From: JANNMJ01 sp031426455
Lineage (GTDB): Bacteria > Bacteroidota > Bacteroidia > Cytophagales > Hymenobacteraceae
Length of the DNA stretch: 64,000 nt
Reading direction: 5' to 3'
NCBI GenBank assembly: GCA_031426455.1
Contig: JANPLI010000181.1
Coordinates: 1-64,000, forward strand
A model generated the notes under the pieces. That model was not told the origin of the DNA. It saw only the letters and a list, made by a program, of their open reading frames with translations, and did no database searches. A program made the position numbers and the translations under genes. This document shows, piece after piece, positions 1-7,468 of the stretch. Position 1 is the stretch's first letter; each line of letters starts with the position of its first letter.

Positions 1-2
1 TG

Positions 3-56
3 AAAGCCCCCGTCGAAACCAGCGTCTGGACACCCACGGAGCGGTTTCAGTGGTGA
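3..56 (+). other. Possible 3' end of an upstream gene
   Basis: An open frame enters from the left edge and ends at a TGA at 54-56 after 17 codons, the last residues being TERFQW. It could be the C-terminus of a gene before ribBA. A second frame stays open to about position 95, so the choice is uncertain. No family can be assigned from so few residues. Confidence 0.25.
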
Positions 57-273
57 GCCCCCAATTCATTATCCCGCCCCTGGCGCGCGTTTAGTCGCTC
101 AGCGGCGTAACTCGTGCCAACCAATGCCAGAAGTTTTTGACTTCGACCTCAGACGAGCGCAATACCTTCACCCCCTCCCTCACCACCGCCCGCGTCGCTA
201 CGCGACTGGGTTGCTGCGGGGCAAAGCCCCTGGCTACACTCCCACCACCGTCACCACCCTACCACCGTCCTAA
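57..273 (+). promoter_or_regulatory. Leader region of ribBA
   Basis: This non-coding stretch precedes ribBA. A weak Bacteroidota-type promoter can be read: TTTTTG at 134-139, a 23-base spacer and TACCTTCA at 163-170, which would give a leader of about 100 bases. The last 50 bases are a low-complexity run of CACCACC-like units, like those seen next to the flippase gene. I see no Shine-Dalgarno sequence and no recognisable FMN riboswitch. Confidence 0.25.
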
Positions 274-1563
274 ATGCTAGATTCCATCGAAAGCGCCATT
301 GCCGATATCCGCGCCGGCAAAGTGGTCATCGTCGTCGATGACGAAGACCGCGAAAACGAAGGCGACTTCATCTGCGCCGCCCGCTGCGCCACCCCGGAGG
401 TGGTCAACTTTATGGCTACCCACGGGCGCGGCCTGGTGTGCGCCCCGCTGATCGAAGACCGCTGCGAAGAACTGGGCCTCGACCTGATGGTGGGCCGCAA
501 CACGGCCCTGCACGCCACGCCGTTCACGGTGAGCATCGACCTGCTGAAGAACGGCGTCACGACGGGCATCTCGGCCTCCGACCGTTCCAAGACCATTCTG
601 GCGCTGCTCGACCCCGCCACCCGGCCCGAAGAGCTGGGCAAGCCCGGCCACATTTTTCCGCTGAAAGCGCGCCGCGAGGGCGTGTTGCGGCGCCCCGGCC
701 ACACCGAAGCCGCCATCGACCTGGCCCGGCTGGCGGGCTTCGAGCCGGCCGGGGTACTGGTCGAAATCCTGAAGGAAGATGGCGAAATGGCCCGCTTGGC
801 CGACCTGCGCGAGGTGGCCGCCCGCTGGAACCTGAAGCTGATTTCGGTGCAGGACCTGATCCGGTACCGGATGCGGACGGAAAGCCTGATCACGCGCGAA
901 ATCGCGGTGCAGATGCCCACCGAGTGGGGCGATTTCGACCTCTACGCCTACACCCAGCGCGCCAACGGCACCAAGCACTTGGCCCTGGTGAAAGGTAGTT
1001 GGGAACCCGGCGAGCCGGTGCTGGTGCGGGTGCATTCCTCGTGCGTGACGGGCGATATCTTCGGCTCCTGCCGCTGCGACTGCGGTGCCCAGCTGCACCG
1101 GGCGATGCGCCAGATCGAGCGCGAAGGGCGCGGCGCGGTGGTGTATCTCAACCAGGAGGGGCGCGGCATCGGCCTGATCAACAAGCTGCGCGCGTACAAA
1201 CTCCAGGAGCAGGGCTTCGACACCGTGGAAGCCAACCTGGAACTGGGTTTTCAGATGGACGAGCGCGACTACGGCGTCGGCGCGCAGATTCTGCGCGACC
1301 TTAACATCACCAAGATGCGGTTGCTCTCGAACAACCCGCGCAAGCGCCACGGGCTGGCGGGGTTCGGGCTGGAAATCGTGGAGTCGGTGCCGATTGAAGT
1401 CGAGTCGAACCCGCACAACGCGCGCTATCTCAACACCAAGCGCGATAAGCTGGGCCACACGCTGAGCGGCGGCGGCGCGTCGGAAACGCCGGGTTCGGCC
1501 TCCGAAAACCCCGCCAACCCGGACGCCAGCGACGCCACGTCGGAGGCCGGGCCAGTCGCATAA
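274..1563 (+). CDS. ribBA: Bifunctional 3,4-dihydroxy-2-butanone-4-phosphate synthase / GTP cyclohydrolase II
   Basis: Cytoplasmic enzyme that opens both branches of riboflavin synthesis: ribulose 5-phosphate to dihydroxybutanone phosphate, and GTP to the diaminopyrimidine. The N-terminal half (about residues 1-205) has the DHBP synthase signatures DDEDRENEGDF, THGRGLVC and GHIFPLKA. The C-terminal half (about 206-400) has the GTP cyclohydrolase II zinc site, with cysteines in SSCVTGD and GSCRCDCGAQ, and the LNQEGRGIGL motif. The 429-residue product ends in about 30 Ala/Ser/Glu/Pro-rich residues beyond the usual domain end, probably a disordered tail. The ATG at 274 directly precedes the domain. 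The partner ribH lies about 12 kb away on the other strand, so the riboflavin genes are scattered. Confidence 0.96.
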   Translation: MLDSIESAIADIRAGKVVIVVDDEDRENEGDFICAARCATPEVVNFMATHGRGLVCAPLIEDRCEELGLDLMVGRNTALHATPFTVSIDLLKNGVTTGISASDRSKTILALLDPATRPEELGKPGHIFPLKARREGVLRRPGHTEAAIDLARLAGFEPAGVLVEILKEDGEMARLADLREVAARWNLKLISVQDLIRYRMRTESLITREIAVQMPTEWGDFDLYAYTQRANGTKHLALVKGSWEPGEPVLVRVHSSCVTGDIFGSCRCDCGAQLHRAMRQIEREGRGAVVYLNQEGRGIGLINKLRAYKLQEQGFDTVEANLELGFQMDERDYGVGAQILRDLNITKMRLLSNNPRKRHGLAGFGLEIVESVPIEVESNPHNARYLNTKRDKLGHTLSGGGASETPGSASENPANPDASDATSEAGPVA

Positions 1564-1716
1564 CGGCGGCTCAGTCTTCGGGGGCCGCGTCAGGGTTAAG
1601 CACTTCCGGCCATGTACCCTGCCGTCGTGCGTCTTCCGGTCGCTATTGAATTTGCCGACCCGCCGCGGCGTTCGCTTTTCGTCGGATTACCTTGCCGGCT
1701 TACAGGTTTCTTCCCA

Positions 1717-2517
1717 ATGAAACGCTTTCTCTTCGTCTGCTTTGCCTGGCTGCTACTGAGTTTGGTCACGGCCACCGCTGCCCGCGCCGGGGGCTACATC
1801 CAGCAATGGGCGCGTGGTTCGGTGGTGCTGGTCAGTGGCGATACGATTGACGGCCCCGTGGCCTACCACCACGACGAGGAAACGCTGGAAGTGCGCCTCC
1901 CCGACGGCACCAGCCGCACGTTTGCGGCCGTGAACGTGAGCTACTTCATCGTGGCCCGCGAACGCGCCCAGCGCCTGGGGGCCAACCAGTCGGGCTTCCG
2001 GCCGATGATTGGTTTCGGGGGCCTGGGCTACGGCGGCTATCCCGGCTCGATGGCCTGGCGCAACGGCGTGACCGATACCAGCGGCGTGAAGCTCTACGTG
2101 ACCTACCGCTGGAACCAGAACAACGATTACTCCGACTTCCGCGCGCCCGGCTTTTTCCAGCAACTCACCGACGGCACCGTGCGCCTGCTGCGCCGCGAGC
2201 GCATCGTCGAGCGCCTGGCCACGCCCGCCGGCCCGTATGGCTATGGCTACGGCGGAATGGGAATGGGCGGCGGCTACTACACCGAAATCCAGGCGTCGTA
2301 TTTCCTGGCCGACCCCGATGGCAAGGTGACGGCCATCCGCAACCCCAAGCGCGACCTGCCCGATTACTTCGGCCCGGCCCGCGCCAAACAGATCAAGGCC
2401 TACGCCAAGCAGAATAAGCTCTCCTTTTCCGATCCCCGCCAACTCGTCTTCATCGCCCGCTACGCCGACGAACTGGCAAACCCGCCAGCCGCCGCGTCGG
2501 GAGCCACGGCACGGTAA
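1717..2517 (+). CDS. Exported protein of unknown function, glycine/tyrosine-rich middle
   Basis: I do not recognise the family. The frame is open from 1612, but the ATG at 1717 gives a clean signal peptide (MKRFLFVC, a hydrophobic core, then ARAGG), so that start is chosen (266 residues). The mature protein has a beta-rich N-terminal part (VVLVSGDTIDGPVAYHHDE, then DGTSRTF), a Gly/Tyr segment near residue 180 (YGYGYGGMGMGGGYY) and a charged C-terminal part containing PDYFGPARAKQIK. The sequence suggests a periplasmic or outer-membrane-associated protein. It sits between ribBA and the toxin-antitoxin pair without clear operon linkage to either. Confidence 0.75.
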   Translation: MKRFLFVCFAWLLLSLVTATAARAGGYIQQWARGSVVLVSGDTIDGPVAYHHDEETLEVRLPDGTSRTFAAVNVSYFIVARERAQRLGANQSGFRPMIGFGGLGYGGYPGSMAWRNGVTDTSGVKLYVTYRWNQNNDYSDFRAPGFFQQLTDGTVRLLRRERIVERLATPAGPYGYGYGGMGMGGGYYTEIQASYFLADPDGKVTAIRNPKRDLPDYFGPARAKQIKAYAKQNKLSFSDPRQLVFIARYADELANPPAAASGATAR

Positions 2518-2538
2518 TCTTTTCTTCTGAAAGCCTTT

Positions 2539-2796
2539 ATGAGTGTGCAGGAAATTGCCGAACAGATTGCCGAGCTGACGCCGGAGCAGCAGGCGGAAGT
2601 GCTGGACTTTGCGGCCTTCATCCGCGAGCGGCGGCGGGCAGCGGGCGCTCCTACTATGTTGCCCGAAGCAGGTAAGCGTAAGCCGAATTATATGGCGCTG
2701 GCGGGCTTATGGGCGCACCGTACCGATATTACGGATGGGGCCGAATGGGTCCATAACCTACGTCGTAGCAAGGAATGGAGTCGCTTCAACTTGTAG
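2539..2796 (+). CDS. Antitoxin of a VapBC-type pair, DUF2281-like
   Basis: Small 85-residue protein opening with MSVQEIAEQIAELTPEQQ and continuing EVLDFAAFIRERRR, a short helical segment like that of DUF2281-type antitoxins. It is followed with a 22-base overlap by a PIN-domain toxin gene, the usual antitoxin-first order with translational coupling. No ribbon-helix-helix or AbrB-type DNA-binding domain is obvious, so how the pair is autoregulated cannot be read from the sequence. Function rests on context as much as on sequence. Confidence 0.8.
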   Translation: MSVQEIAEQIAELTPEQQAEVLDFAAFIRERRRAAGAPTMLPEAGKRKPNYMALAGLWAHRTDITDGAEWVHNLRRSKEWSRFNL

Positions 2797-3164
2797 TCGA
2801 TACCGACATTCTGGTGGATGTACTGCGGCAGGAAACGCTGGCCCTGGCGTGGTTGAGTGGTCAAGCCGAAGGGCTAGCCATCAGCCAGATTATGCAAATG
2901 GAACTGCTGATGGGCGCTACCAGCAAAGCCGTCCTGCGGCAGGTGGAGAAGGCGCTCGTCGAGTTTGCTATCTTGCCGGTGCGGGAAACCATTGGCGACA
3001 CGGCCGTGGCGCTGATTCGGCAATATCGCCTCAGTCACGGGTTGGCTTTTGCTGATGCTATGATCGCCGCCACGGCCCTTACCTACGATCTGCCGCTGAT
3101 CACCAAAAACCAGCGCGACTTTCGCTTCATCACCGGCCTTCAGTTATTGCCGTACCCGGCCTGA
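2775..3164 (+). CDS. vapC: PIN-domain ribonuclease toxin (VapC family)
   Basis: The 129-residue protein is a complete PIN domain, a Mg2+-dependent endoribonuclease that is lethal unless held by its antitoxin. The acidic residues expected at the active site are visible: D9 (with D11) in VVDTDILVDVLR, E43 in MQMELLMGA, D94 in AFADAMIAATA, and N112/D115 in LITKNQRDF. The ATG at 2775 lies inside the antitoxin gene (22-base overlap). The last 35 bases overlap the 3' end of the flippase gene on the opposite strand. Confidence 0.9.
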   Translation: MESLQLVVDTDILVDVLRQETLALAWLSGQAEGLAISQIMQMELLMGATSKAVLRQVEKALVEFAILPVRETIGDTAVALIRQYRLSHGLAFADAMIAATALTYDLPLITKNQRDFRFITGLQLLPYPA

Positions 3165-4413
3165 GCAGGGCGCGCAGTTCAGCCCAGCGGGGCAGCAGGG
3201 CGGTGGGCGCGTAGCCGGTATCGCGCCACAGGTGCCAGAGCAGGTAGCTCAGCGACGTGACGTAGGCCAGCGCCGAGGCACCCGCCGCGCCCAACGCGCC
3301 GAAATGGGGAACCAGCAGCGCACAGGCGGGTACGTTGACGGCCAGCCCGGCCAGCGCCGCCCCATTGTTGGTGCGGTAGTGGCCGATGCCTGAATACCAG
3401 GCACTCAGCACGATTTGCAACCCCACGGCCAGCGCGCCGGGCGCCAGCACGGCCATTACGGGGCGCGCCGCGCCAAAGGCCGGGCCGAACAACGCCGCCA
3501 GCCAGGGCGCCGGCACCAGCAGCAGCCCCGCCAGGCCCGCCGTGGTAGCCAGTCCGGTCAGGCGGGCCGCGCGCCAAAGCGCGGGCAGGCGGGCGGTTTT
3601 GTCGGGGGCGTGAATCAGGTCCACGTACTGAGGTTGGGCAGCCGCCCGGCCGATCAGCCAGAGCGCCTCCACCAGCGCCACGCCCACGCTCAATACGCCC
3701 ACGGCGGCCGGGCCGCTGACGTAAGCCAGGGCGTAGTAGCCGAGCCGGTAATTGAAAAAGACGAGGATGTTCGACAGGTGCGCGCTCCGGCTGTGGCGCG
3801 CCAGCTCGCGCGTGATGCGGCGCAGGGCGCGGCGGGTCAGGGCGCGGTGCGCGGGGGCTTCGGGCAGGCGCATCAGCAGCAAAACACTGATAGCCAGGGT
3901 GATGCCGTAAGCGATGTATTGCGTCCAGTAGAAAACCTCCAGTCGCCGCAGGCCCAGCCCGCCCAGCAACAACGCCAGGGCAGCCACCACCAGCGCGGCC
4001 TGCAACAGATTCAGCCCGTTGAACCAGCCTTCGCGCCGCCGCCCCAGCAGCAGCGAGCTGGTGATCGAAACCAACGCCTGCACCAGTCCGATGCCGAACA
4101 CCTGCCCGGCGTAAGCGGCGCCCGTGCCGCGCACCACGCCCACCACGCCCGCGCCCGTGGCGCACACCAGCACGGCCCAAGCGGTGGCGGGTACCAGCAG
4201 CCGCAACAGCCCGCGCCGGGGCGCCAGGTAAATCAGCGACGAGCCGCCCAGCAGCCCAATGAACAGCAGCACCAGCGCCACATCGGTCAGCAGCAAACTC
4301 ACGTGCCCGCGCCCGGCCGCGCCGAGGTAGCGCGCCGTCAGCACCACGGTGCCGAAGTTGAGCAACGCCAGCAGCAGGCGGGTGGCGAAGGTGAGGAGGG
4401 TGCGGCGGAACAA
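3130..4413 (-). CDS. Polysaccharide/oligosaccharide flippase, Wzx-like membrane protein
   Basis: Integral inner-membrane protein of about 427 residues with about 12 predicted hydrophobic segments, starting with FATRLLLALLNFGTVVLTAR and the ARYLGAAGRG loop typical of the polysaccharide biosynthesis (MOP) superfamily. It probably moves a lipid-linked glycan across the inner membrane for the upstream GT4 glycosyltransferase. No good ATG exists. The frame runs back to a TTG at 4518, but that extension translates CACCACC and CAAAAAC repeat DNA into a run of Pro/His residues. A TTG at 4413, just before FRRTLLTFATR, is a better guess. The 3' end overlaps the convergent vapC by 35 bases. Confidence 0.82.
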   Translation of the reverse strand: MFRRTLLTFATRLLLALLNFGTVVLTARYLGAAGRGHVSLLLTDVALVLLFIGLLGGSSLIYLAPRRGLLRLLVPATAWAVLVCATGAGVVGVVRGTGAAYAGQVFGIGLVQALVSITSSLLLGRRREGWFNGLNLLQAALVVAALALLLGGLGLRRLEVFYWTQYIAYGITLAISVLLLMRLPEAPAHRALTRRALRRITRELARHSRSAHLSNILVFFNYRLGYYALAYVSGPAAVGVLSVGVALVEALWLIGRAAAQPQYVDLIHAPDKTARLPALWRAARLTGLATTAGLAGLLLVPAPWLAALFGPAFGAARPVMAVLAPGALAVGLQIVLSAWYSGIGHYRTNNGAALAGLAVNVPACALLVPHFGALGAAGASALAYVTSLSYLLWHLWRDTGYAPTALLPRWAELRALLRPGTAITEGR

Positions 4414-4415
4414 GG

Positions 4416-4495
4416 GGAAGAAGGTGGTGGGGTGGTGAGGGTGGTGGGGGTAGTGAGGTGGTGGGGGTGGCAACCAAAAACCAAAAACTAAAAAC
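4416..4495. repeat. GGTGG-type low-complexity run plus four phased heptamers
   Basis: Between the glycosyltransferase stop and the flippase start lies a run of GGTGGTGRGG-like units of 8-9 bases (4416-4467). Four heptamers in exact phase follow: TGGCAAC, CAAAAAC, CAAAAAC, TAAAAAC (4468-4495). The last heptamers contain the glycosyltransferase stop codon. CAAAAAC heptamers recur at 20.9 kb and 30.8 kb. Confidence 0.85.
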
Positions 4496-5759
4496 CAAGC
4501 ATCGCGGCCTCGTACCAACGTTGCAAGGCTTCGCCCACGGCCCGGAACGAGTAACGTGCTTCAGCGCGGGCGGCTAACTCGGGGGGCGGCAGCAGCATTT
4601 GGCGTGCTGGTCCCAGCACCCGATGGAGTGCCGCGAGCAGGGCGTCTTCATCTTCCGAAGGCACGAGCCAGCCAGTGCGGCCCTCTTCCACCAATTCGGG
4701 GATGCCGCCCACGCGCGTCGCCACGACGGGCAGGCCACTGGCCAGGGCCTCGATCAGTACGCAGGGCAGGTTCTCGGTTCGGCTGAACAGCACCAGGGCG
4801 GCGGCGCGGCGCATCTGTTCGGCGACGGCCAAACGGTCGAGCTTGCCCGTGAACGTGACGGCGCCCGTCGCCAGCAGCCCCAGCTCGGCGGCCTGCGCGC
4901 GGAGAGCCGCTTCGGCGGCGCCGTACCCCACCAGCGTGAGCGTAGCGGCGGGTTGCTCGGCCCGCAGCCGGGCGAAGGTGCGCAACAGGCCCGGCAGGTT
5001 TTTCACCGGTTCCGTGAAAACGGCGACGGTGAGGAGGTGCGAAGTGCGAAGTGCGAGGTGCGAGGTGCGAGGAGCGAGGGGTTGTATGGGGGCGCTACTT
5101 TCTGCCTCCGCCTCCGCCGGGCTGGTGGCCGTTGGGAAATACAGCGCCGTATCCACCACGTTGGGGATCGTGACGTAGCGCGGCCCGGTCAGCCCCAGCG
5201 CCCGCATCGAAGTGCCGAGCTCGTCGCTGACCGTGTGGACGCCCCGCGCGCCCCGCACCACCCACTGCGAAAGCCGCAGCCGCAGCCAGCCGATACGGTG
5301 GGCGTTTGCCGCGCGGTAAATCGACCAATGTTCGGTGAGCAGAAACGGGGTGTCCGTCAGCAACCCGTACGCCCGCGCCCACAAGCCGGGGCGCAGCAGG
5401 ACGTGGCAATGCACCAGGTTCGGCGCCCCGCCCATCAGTCGCCGCACGGTGCGGTAAGCGCGCGTCAGGCCCACGAAGTAAAGCAGCATTTTCAGGGGCT
5501 GGTCCACCGCGCGCCAGCCGCTCAGGCGCTGCCGGTAGTAGGCACGCACCACCGGGAAGCCGGGTTCGGTGGTGGTTTCGAGCCGCAGCAGCGGGGCGCC
5601 GGGCGTGGGGTCGAAGGTGGCGAACGCGACAGCCAGCCGCCCACCCACCGATGCCAAAGCGCGGGCGTGCTCTTCGACGAAGTTGCCGTCCTGGTCGTCG
5701 TTCAGGTTCGGGTACCACTTCGGGAGCCAAAGGACGTAGGAGGCAGCAGCGGCGGGCAT
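4488..5759 (-). CDS. Glycosyltransferase family 4 protein
   Basis: Predicted GT-B fold glycosyltransferase (423 residues) acting on the cytoplasmic face in glycan assembly. The N-terminal domain begins VLWLPKWYPN and has the NFVEEHARAL acceptor region. The C-terminal domain has the GT4 signature, with E in FSRTENLPCVLIEALASG and VATRVGGIPELV. The start at 5759 is chosen because the upstream frame only translates a terminator hairpin. At the linker between the two domains, just before LLTVAVFTEP, sits a heptamer DNA array that encodes a 7-residue peptide repeat (PRTSHLA, LRTSHLL). The flippase follows at once on the same strand. Confidence 0.88.
   Translation of the reverse strand: MPAAAASYVLWLPKWYPNLNDDQDGNFVEEHARALASVGGRLAVAFATFDPTPGAPLLRLETTTEPGFPVVRAYYRQRLSGWRAVDQPLKMLLYFVGLTRAYRTVRRLMGGAPNLVHCHVLLRPGLWARAYGLLTDTPFLLTEHWSIYRAANAHRIGWLRLRLSQWVVRGARGVHTVSDELGTSMRALGLTGPRYVTIPNVVDTALYFPTATSPAEAEAESSAPIQPLAPRTSHLALRTSHLLTVAVFTEPVKNLPGLLRTFARLRAEQPAATLTLVGYGAAEAALRAQAAELGLLATGAVTFTGKLDRLAVAEQMRRAAALVLFSRTENLPCVLIEALASGLPVVATRVGGIPELVEEGRTGWLVPSEDEDALLAALHRVLGPARQMLLPPPELAARAEARYSFRAVGEALQRWYEAAMLGF
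5034..5082. repeat. Seven phased heptamers inside the glycosyltransferase coding sequence
   Basis: Read on the plus strand, the units are GAGGTGC, GAAGTGC, GAAGTGC, GAGGTGC, GAGGTGC, GAGGAGC and GAGGGGT, contiguous and without a phase error. They lie within the minus-strand glycosyltransferase gene. Because 7 is not a multiple of 3, loss or gain of one unit would shift the reading frame. Confidence 0.92.
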
Positions 5760-5766
5760 CGGGCCG

Positions 5767-5774
5767 CAAAGGTC
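5767..5774 (-). promoter_or_regulatory. Putative -7 element of the glycosyltransferase gene
   Basis: GACCTTTG on the minus strand, followed by CGGCCCG and the ATG at 5759. It departs from the TAnnTTTG consensus at its first base. The same GACCTTTGCGGC string precedes the starts at 23275 and 61853 at the same close spacing, which suggests very short or leaderless mRNAs. Confidence 0.4.
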
Positions 5775-5811
5775 GCGGCGGGCGGTTGCCGACAGCGTGT
5801 CGGGCCCCTCC

Positions 5812-5850
5812 TTGAAAAGGAAAACCCGCCGTTTCCGAAGAAACGACGGG
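5812..5850 (-). terminator. Rho-independent terminator (minus strand)
   Basis: A perfect 11-base stem (5825-5835 with 5840-5850) and 4-base loop is followed on the minus strand by TTTTCCTTTT. It lies downstream of the lipoprotein gene at 6016-7371 and upstream of the glycosyltransferase, so it separates the two minus-strand units. Confidence 0.8.
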
Positions 5851-5967
5851 CCTTCGCTGATCGGCAGCCGGAGCGGGAGACTAAACCGCCCCATTGGCTG
5901 CCAGCCGGCACGCGCATCATACTTTCACCCACGAGCAGCGCGCCGGAGAACGGGGAGGGTGGTGAGA

Positions 5968-6013
5968 TGGTGTAGGTGGTGAGGTGTTCCGCACCACCTC
6001 CCCACCTACACCA
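5968..6013. repeat. Inverted repeat directly after the lipoprotein stop codon
   Basis: Two 19-base arms (5968-5986 and 5995-6013) pair with a single mismatch around an 8-base loop. They consist of GGTGT/GGTGG-type low-complexity sequence. The structure begins 2 bases after the stop codon of the lipoprotein gene and has no U tail. It may be an mRNA-end stabiliser or another repeat insertion; the regular terminator lies about 120 bases further on. Confidence 0.7.
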
Positions 6014-6015
6014 CC

Positions 6016-7371
6016 TTAGTAATCCGTGTTTTGCGGGTCAAAATTGGCCCAGCCGGTGGTCCAGTTGGTGGTGCCGAAGGCGCCGCGGAAGGGAGCAGCC
6101 TCGAACCCGGTGGGCAGCGGGGCGGCTTTGGCAGCGTCGAGCAGCGGCGAGCCAGCGGCGGGCACGGCGATAGTCGCCGTTTGGCTGAAAGCGTTGGCGT
6201 TCAGTTGCAGCGCGGCGTTGTCGGCCATCACGGCGTTCATATTCAGGGTGGCGTTGTAGTACTGGCCCACGTTGAAGGTGCTTGTGCTGGACGTGCCAAA
6301 GGTTTTCTCGGTTGGCACCCCGCTGATGACCACGCCCTGGGTTTTCAGCAGGCCGCTGGAATAGTTGGCTTCCGTCAGGGAGCCGTCGATGGTCAGGCCT
6401 TTGGGCCAGCCGGCCAGCACCACATTGTACAGGCTCTGGGCGGTGTTGCGGCGCAGATGCGCGGCCTGCCCAAACTTGCTGCCGCCCGCCGGAATCGTGG
6501 CGCCGGTGGTGGCCTGCGGCCCGACGAGGGTGATGTTCGCAAACTGAGCCGAGGTCTGTGGGGTGCTGGTGGAGGCGTTGGCGTCATTGTCCGACTCGAA
6601 GCCGTTGGAAGCGCCGGCCTGGTCCGAAATGTTGGGGTCGGCCACGCCGAGCGCGAACTGCACCTTGCCGGAGAAGCCGTTGTCGGTGTCGAACATATCG
6701 TCAGTAGTGTGCGTGGCGATCAGGTACTTGGCGTTCACAGTGCCGCCGAAGAATTCGAAAGCATCATCGCCGCCGAAGCTGGTCTGCACGTGGTCGATCA
6801 CGGTGCCGCTACCCACGGCGGCCAGCGTCAGCGAGTTGATTTCGTTGTTCGGCGTCAGAGCGATGCCGGCGAACTCGATGCGCACGTAGCGGAGCGAGCC
6901 GGAATTGTCGGCCGGATCGGTGCCGCCGTAGGTGGCGTCAGGGCCGCCCTCCACGGTGCCGGAGCCGCCGGTCAGGTTCACCGGCGCTTTGCCGCAGATG
7001 ATGACGCCGCCCCAGTCGCCGGGTGCGCGGGCGCCTTTTGCCACGTTCGAGGTGAAGACAATCGGCTTATCGACCGTGCCGTTGGCGATCAACTTGCCGC
7101 CGCGCTGCACGATCAGCGAGCCTTTCGATGCCTTGTCGCCTTTAATGATGGTGCCCGGCTCGATGGTCAGCGTAGCGCCGTTGGGCACGTACACGAAGCC
7201 GTTGATGATGTACTTGTTGTTGGCCGTCCAGGTGGTGGTGGCGATGTTGCCGGCGGGAATCTGGATCTCCTGCCCCACGGGGGTGGTCACTTTATCGTCG
7301 TCTTTTTTGCAGGCGCCGAGGCTCAAAGCCAAGCCCGTACCAAGCAGCAGGGTCGAAAGGGAAAACTTCAT
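6016..7371 (-). CDS. Cell-surface or periplasmic lipoprotein paired with a TonB-dependent receptor
   Basis: A 451-residue lipoprotein: signal peptide with lipobox LSLGAC (Cys21), then KKDDD, a charged linker that in Bacteroidota often marks surface export of lipoproteins. The rest looks like a right-handed beta-helix, with repeated turns such as VPNGATLTIEPGTIIKGD, GSLIVQRGGKLIANG and APGDWGGVIICG. It lies 97 bases downstream of the TonB-dependent receptor on the same strand, so the two probably form an outer-membrane uptake pair. This family recurs in Bacteroidota next to such receptors, but I do not know its ligand. The gene ends at a TAA with a long hairpin just beyond it. Confidence 0.8.
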   Translation of the reverse strand: MKFSLSTLLLGTGLALSLGACKKDDDKVTTPVGQEIQIPAGNIATTTWTANNKYIINGFVYVPNGATLTIEPGTIIKGDKASKGSLIVQRGGKLIANGTVDKPIVFTSNVAKGARAPGDWGGVIICGKAPVNLTGGSGTVEGGPDATYGGTDPADNSGSLRYVRIEFAGIALTPNNEINSLTLAAVGSGTVIDHVQTSFGGDDAFEFFGGTVNAKYLIATHTTDDMFDTDNGFSGKVQFALGVADPNISDQAGASNGFESDNDANASTSTPQTSAQFANITLVGPQATTGATIPAGGSKFGQAAHLRRNTAQSLYNVVLAGWPKGLTIDGSLTEANYSSGLLKTQGVVISGVPTEKTFGTSSTSTFNVGQYYNATLNMNAVMADNAALQLNANAFSQTATIAVPAAGSPLLDAAKAAPLPTGFEAAPFRGAFGTTNWTTGWANFDPQNTDY

Positions 7372-7468
7372 CGAAAAAAAATGGAAGAAAAAAAACGGTT
7401 GGTAAAGGGGTGACGGGTAATGAAGGGTTGGGTCGGCAACGGGCAGCTTGTCGCTAAAAACTGGCCGC

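Noticed and set aside
3415..4491. Long plus-strand frames opposite the flippase (358 codons) and the glycosyltransferase (458 codons)
   Set aside because: They are Gln/His/Arg-rich antisense readings with no domain, typical of frames opposite GC-rich genes.
4414..4518. Flippase start at TTG 4518 with a Pro/His-rich N-terminus
   Set aside because: The extra 35 codons translate low-complexity repeats and overlap the upstream gene. Membrane topology fits a start near 4413.
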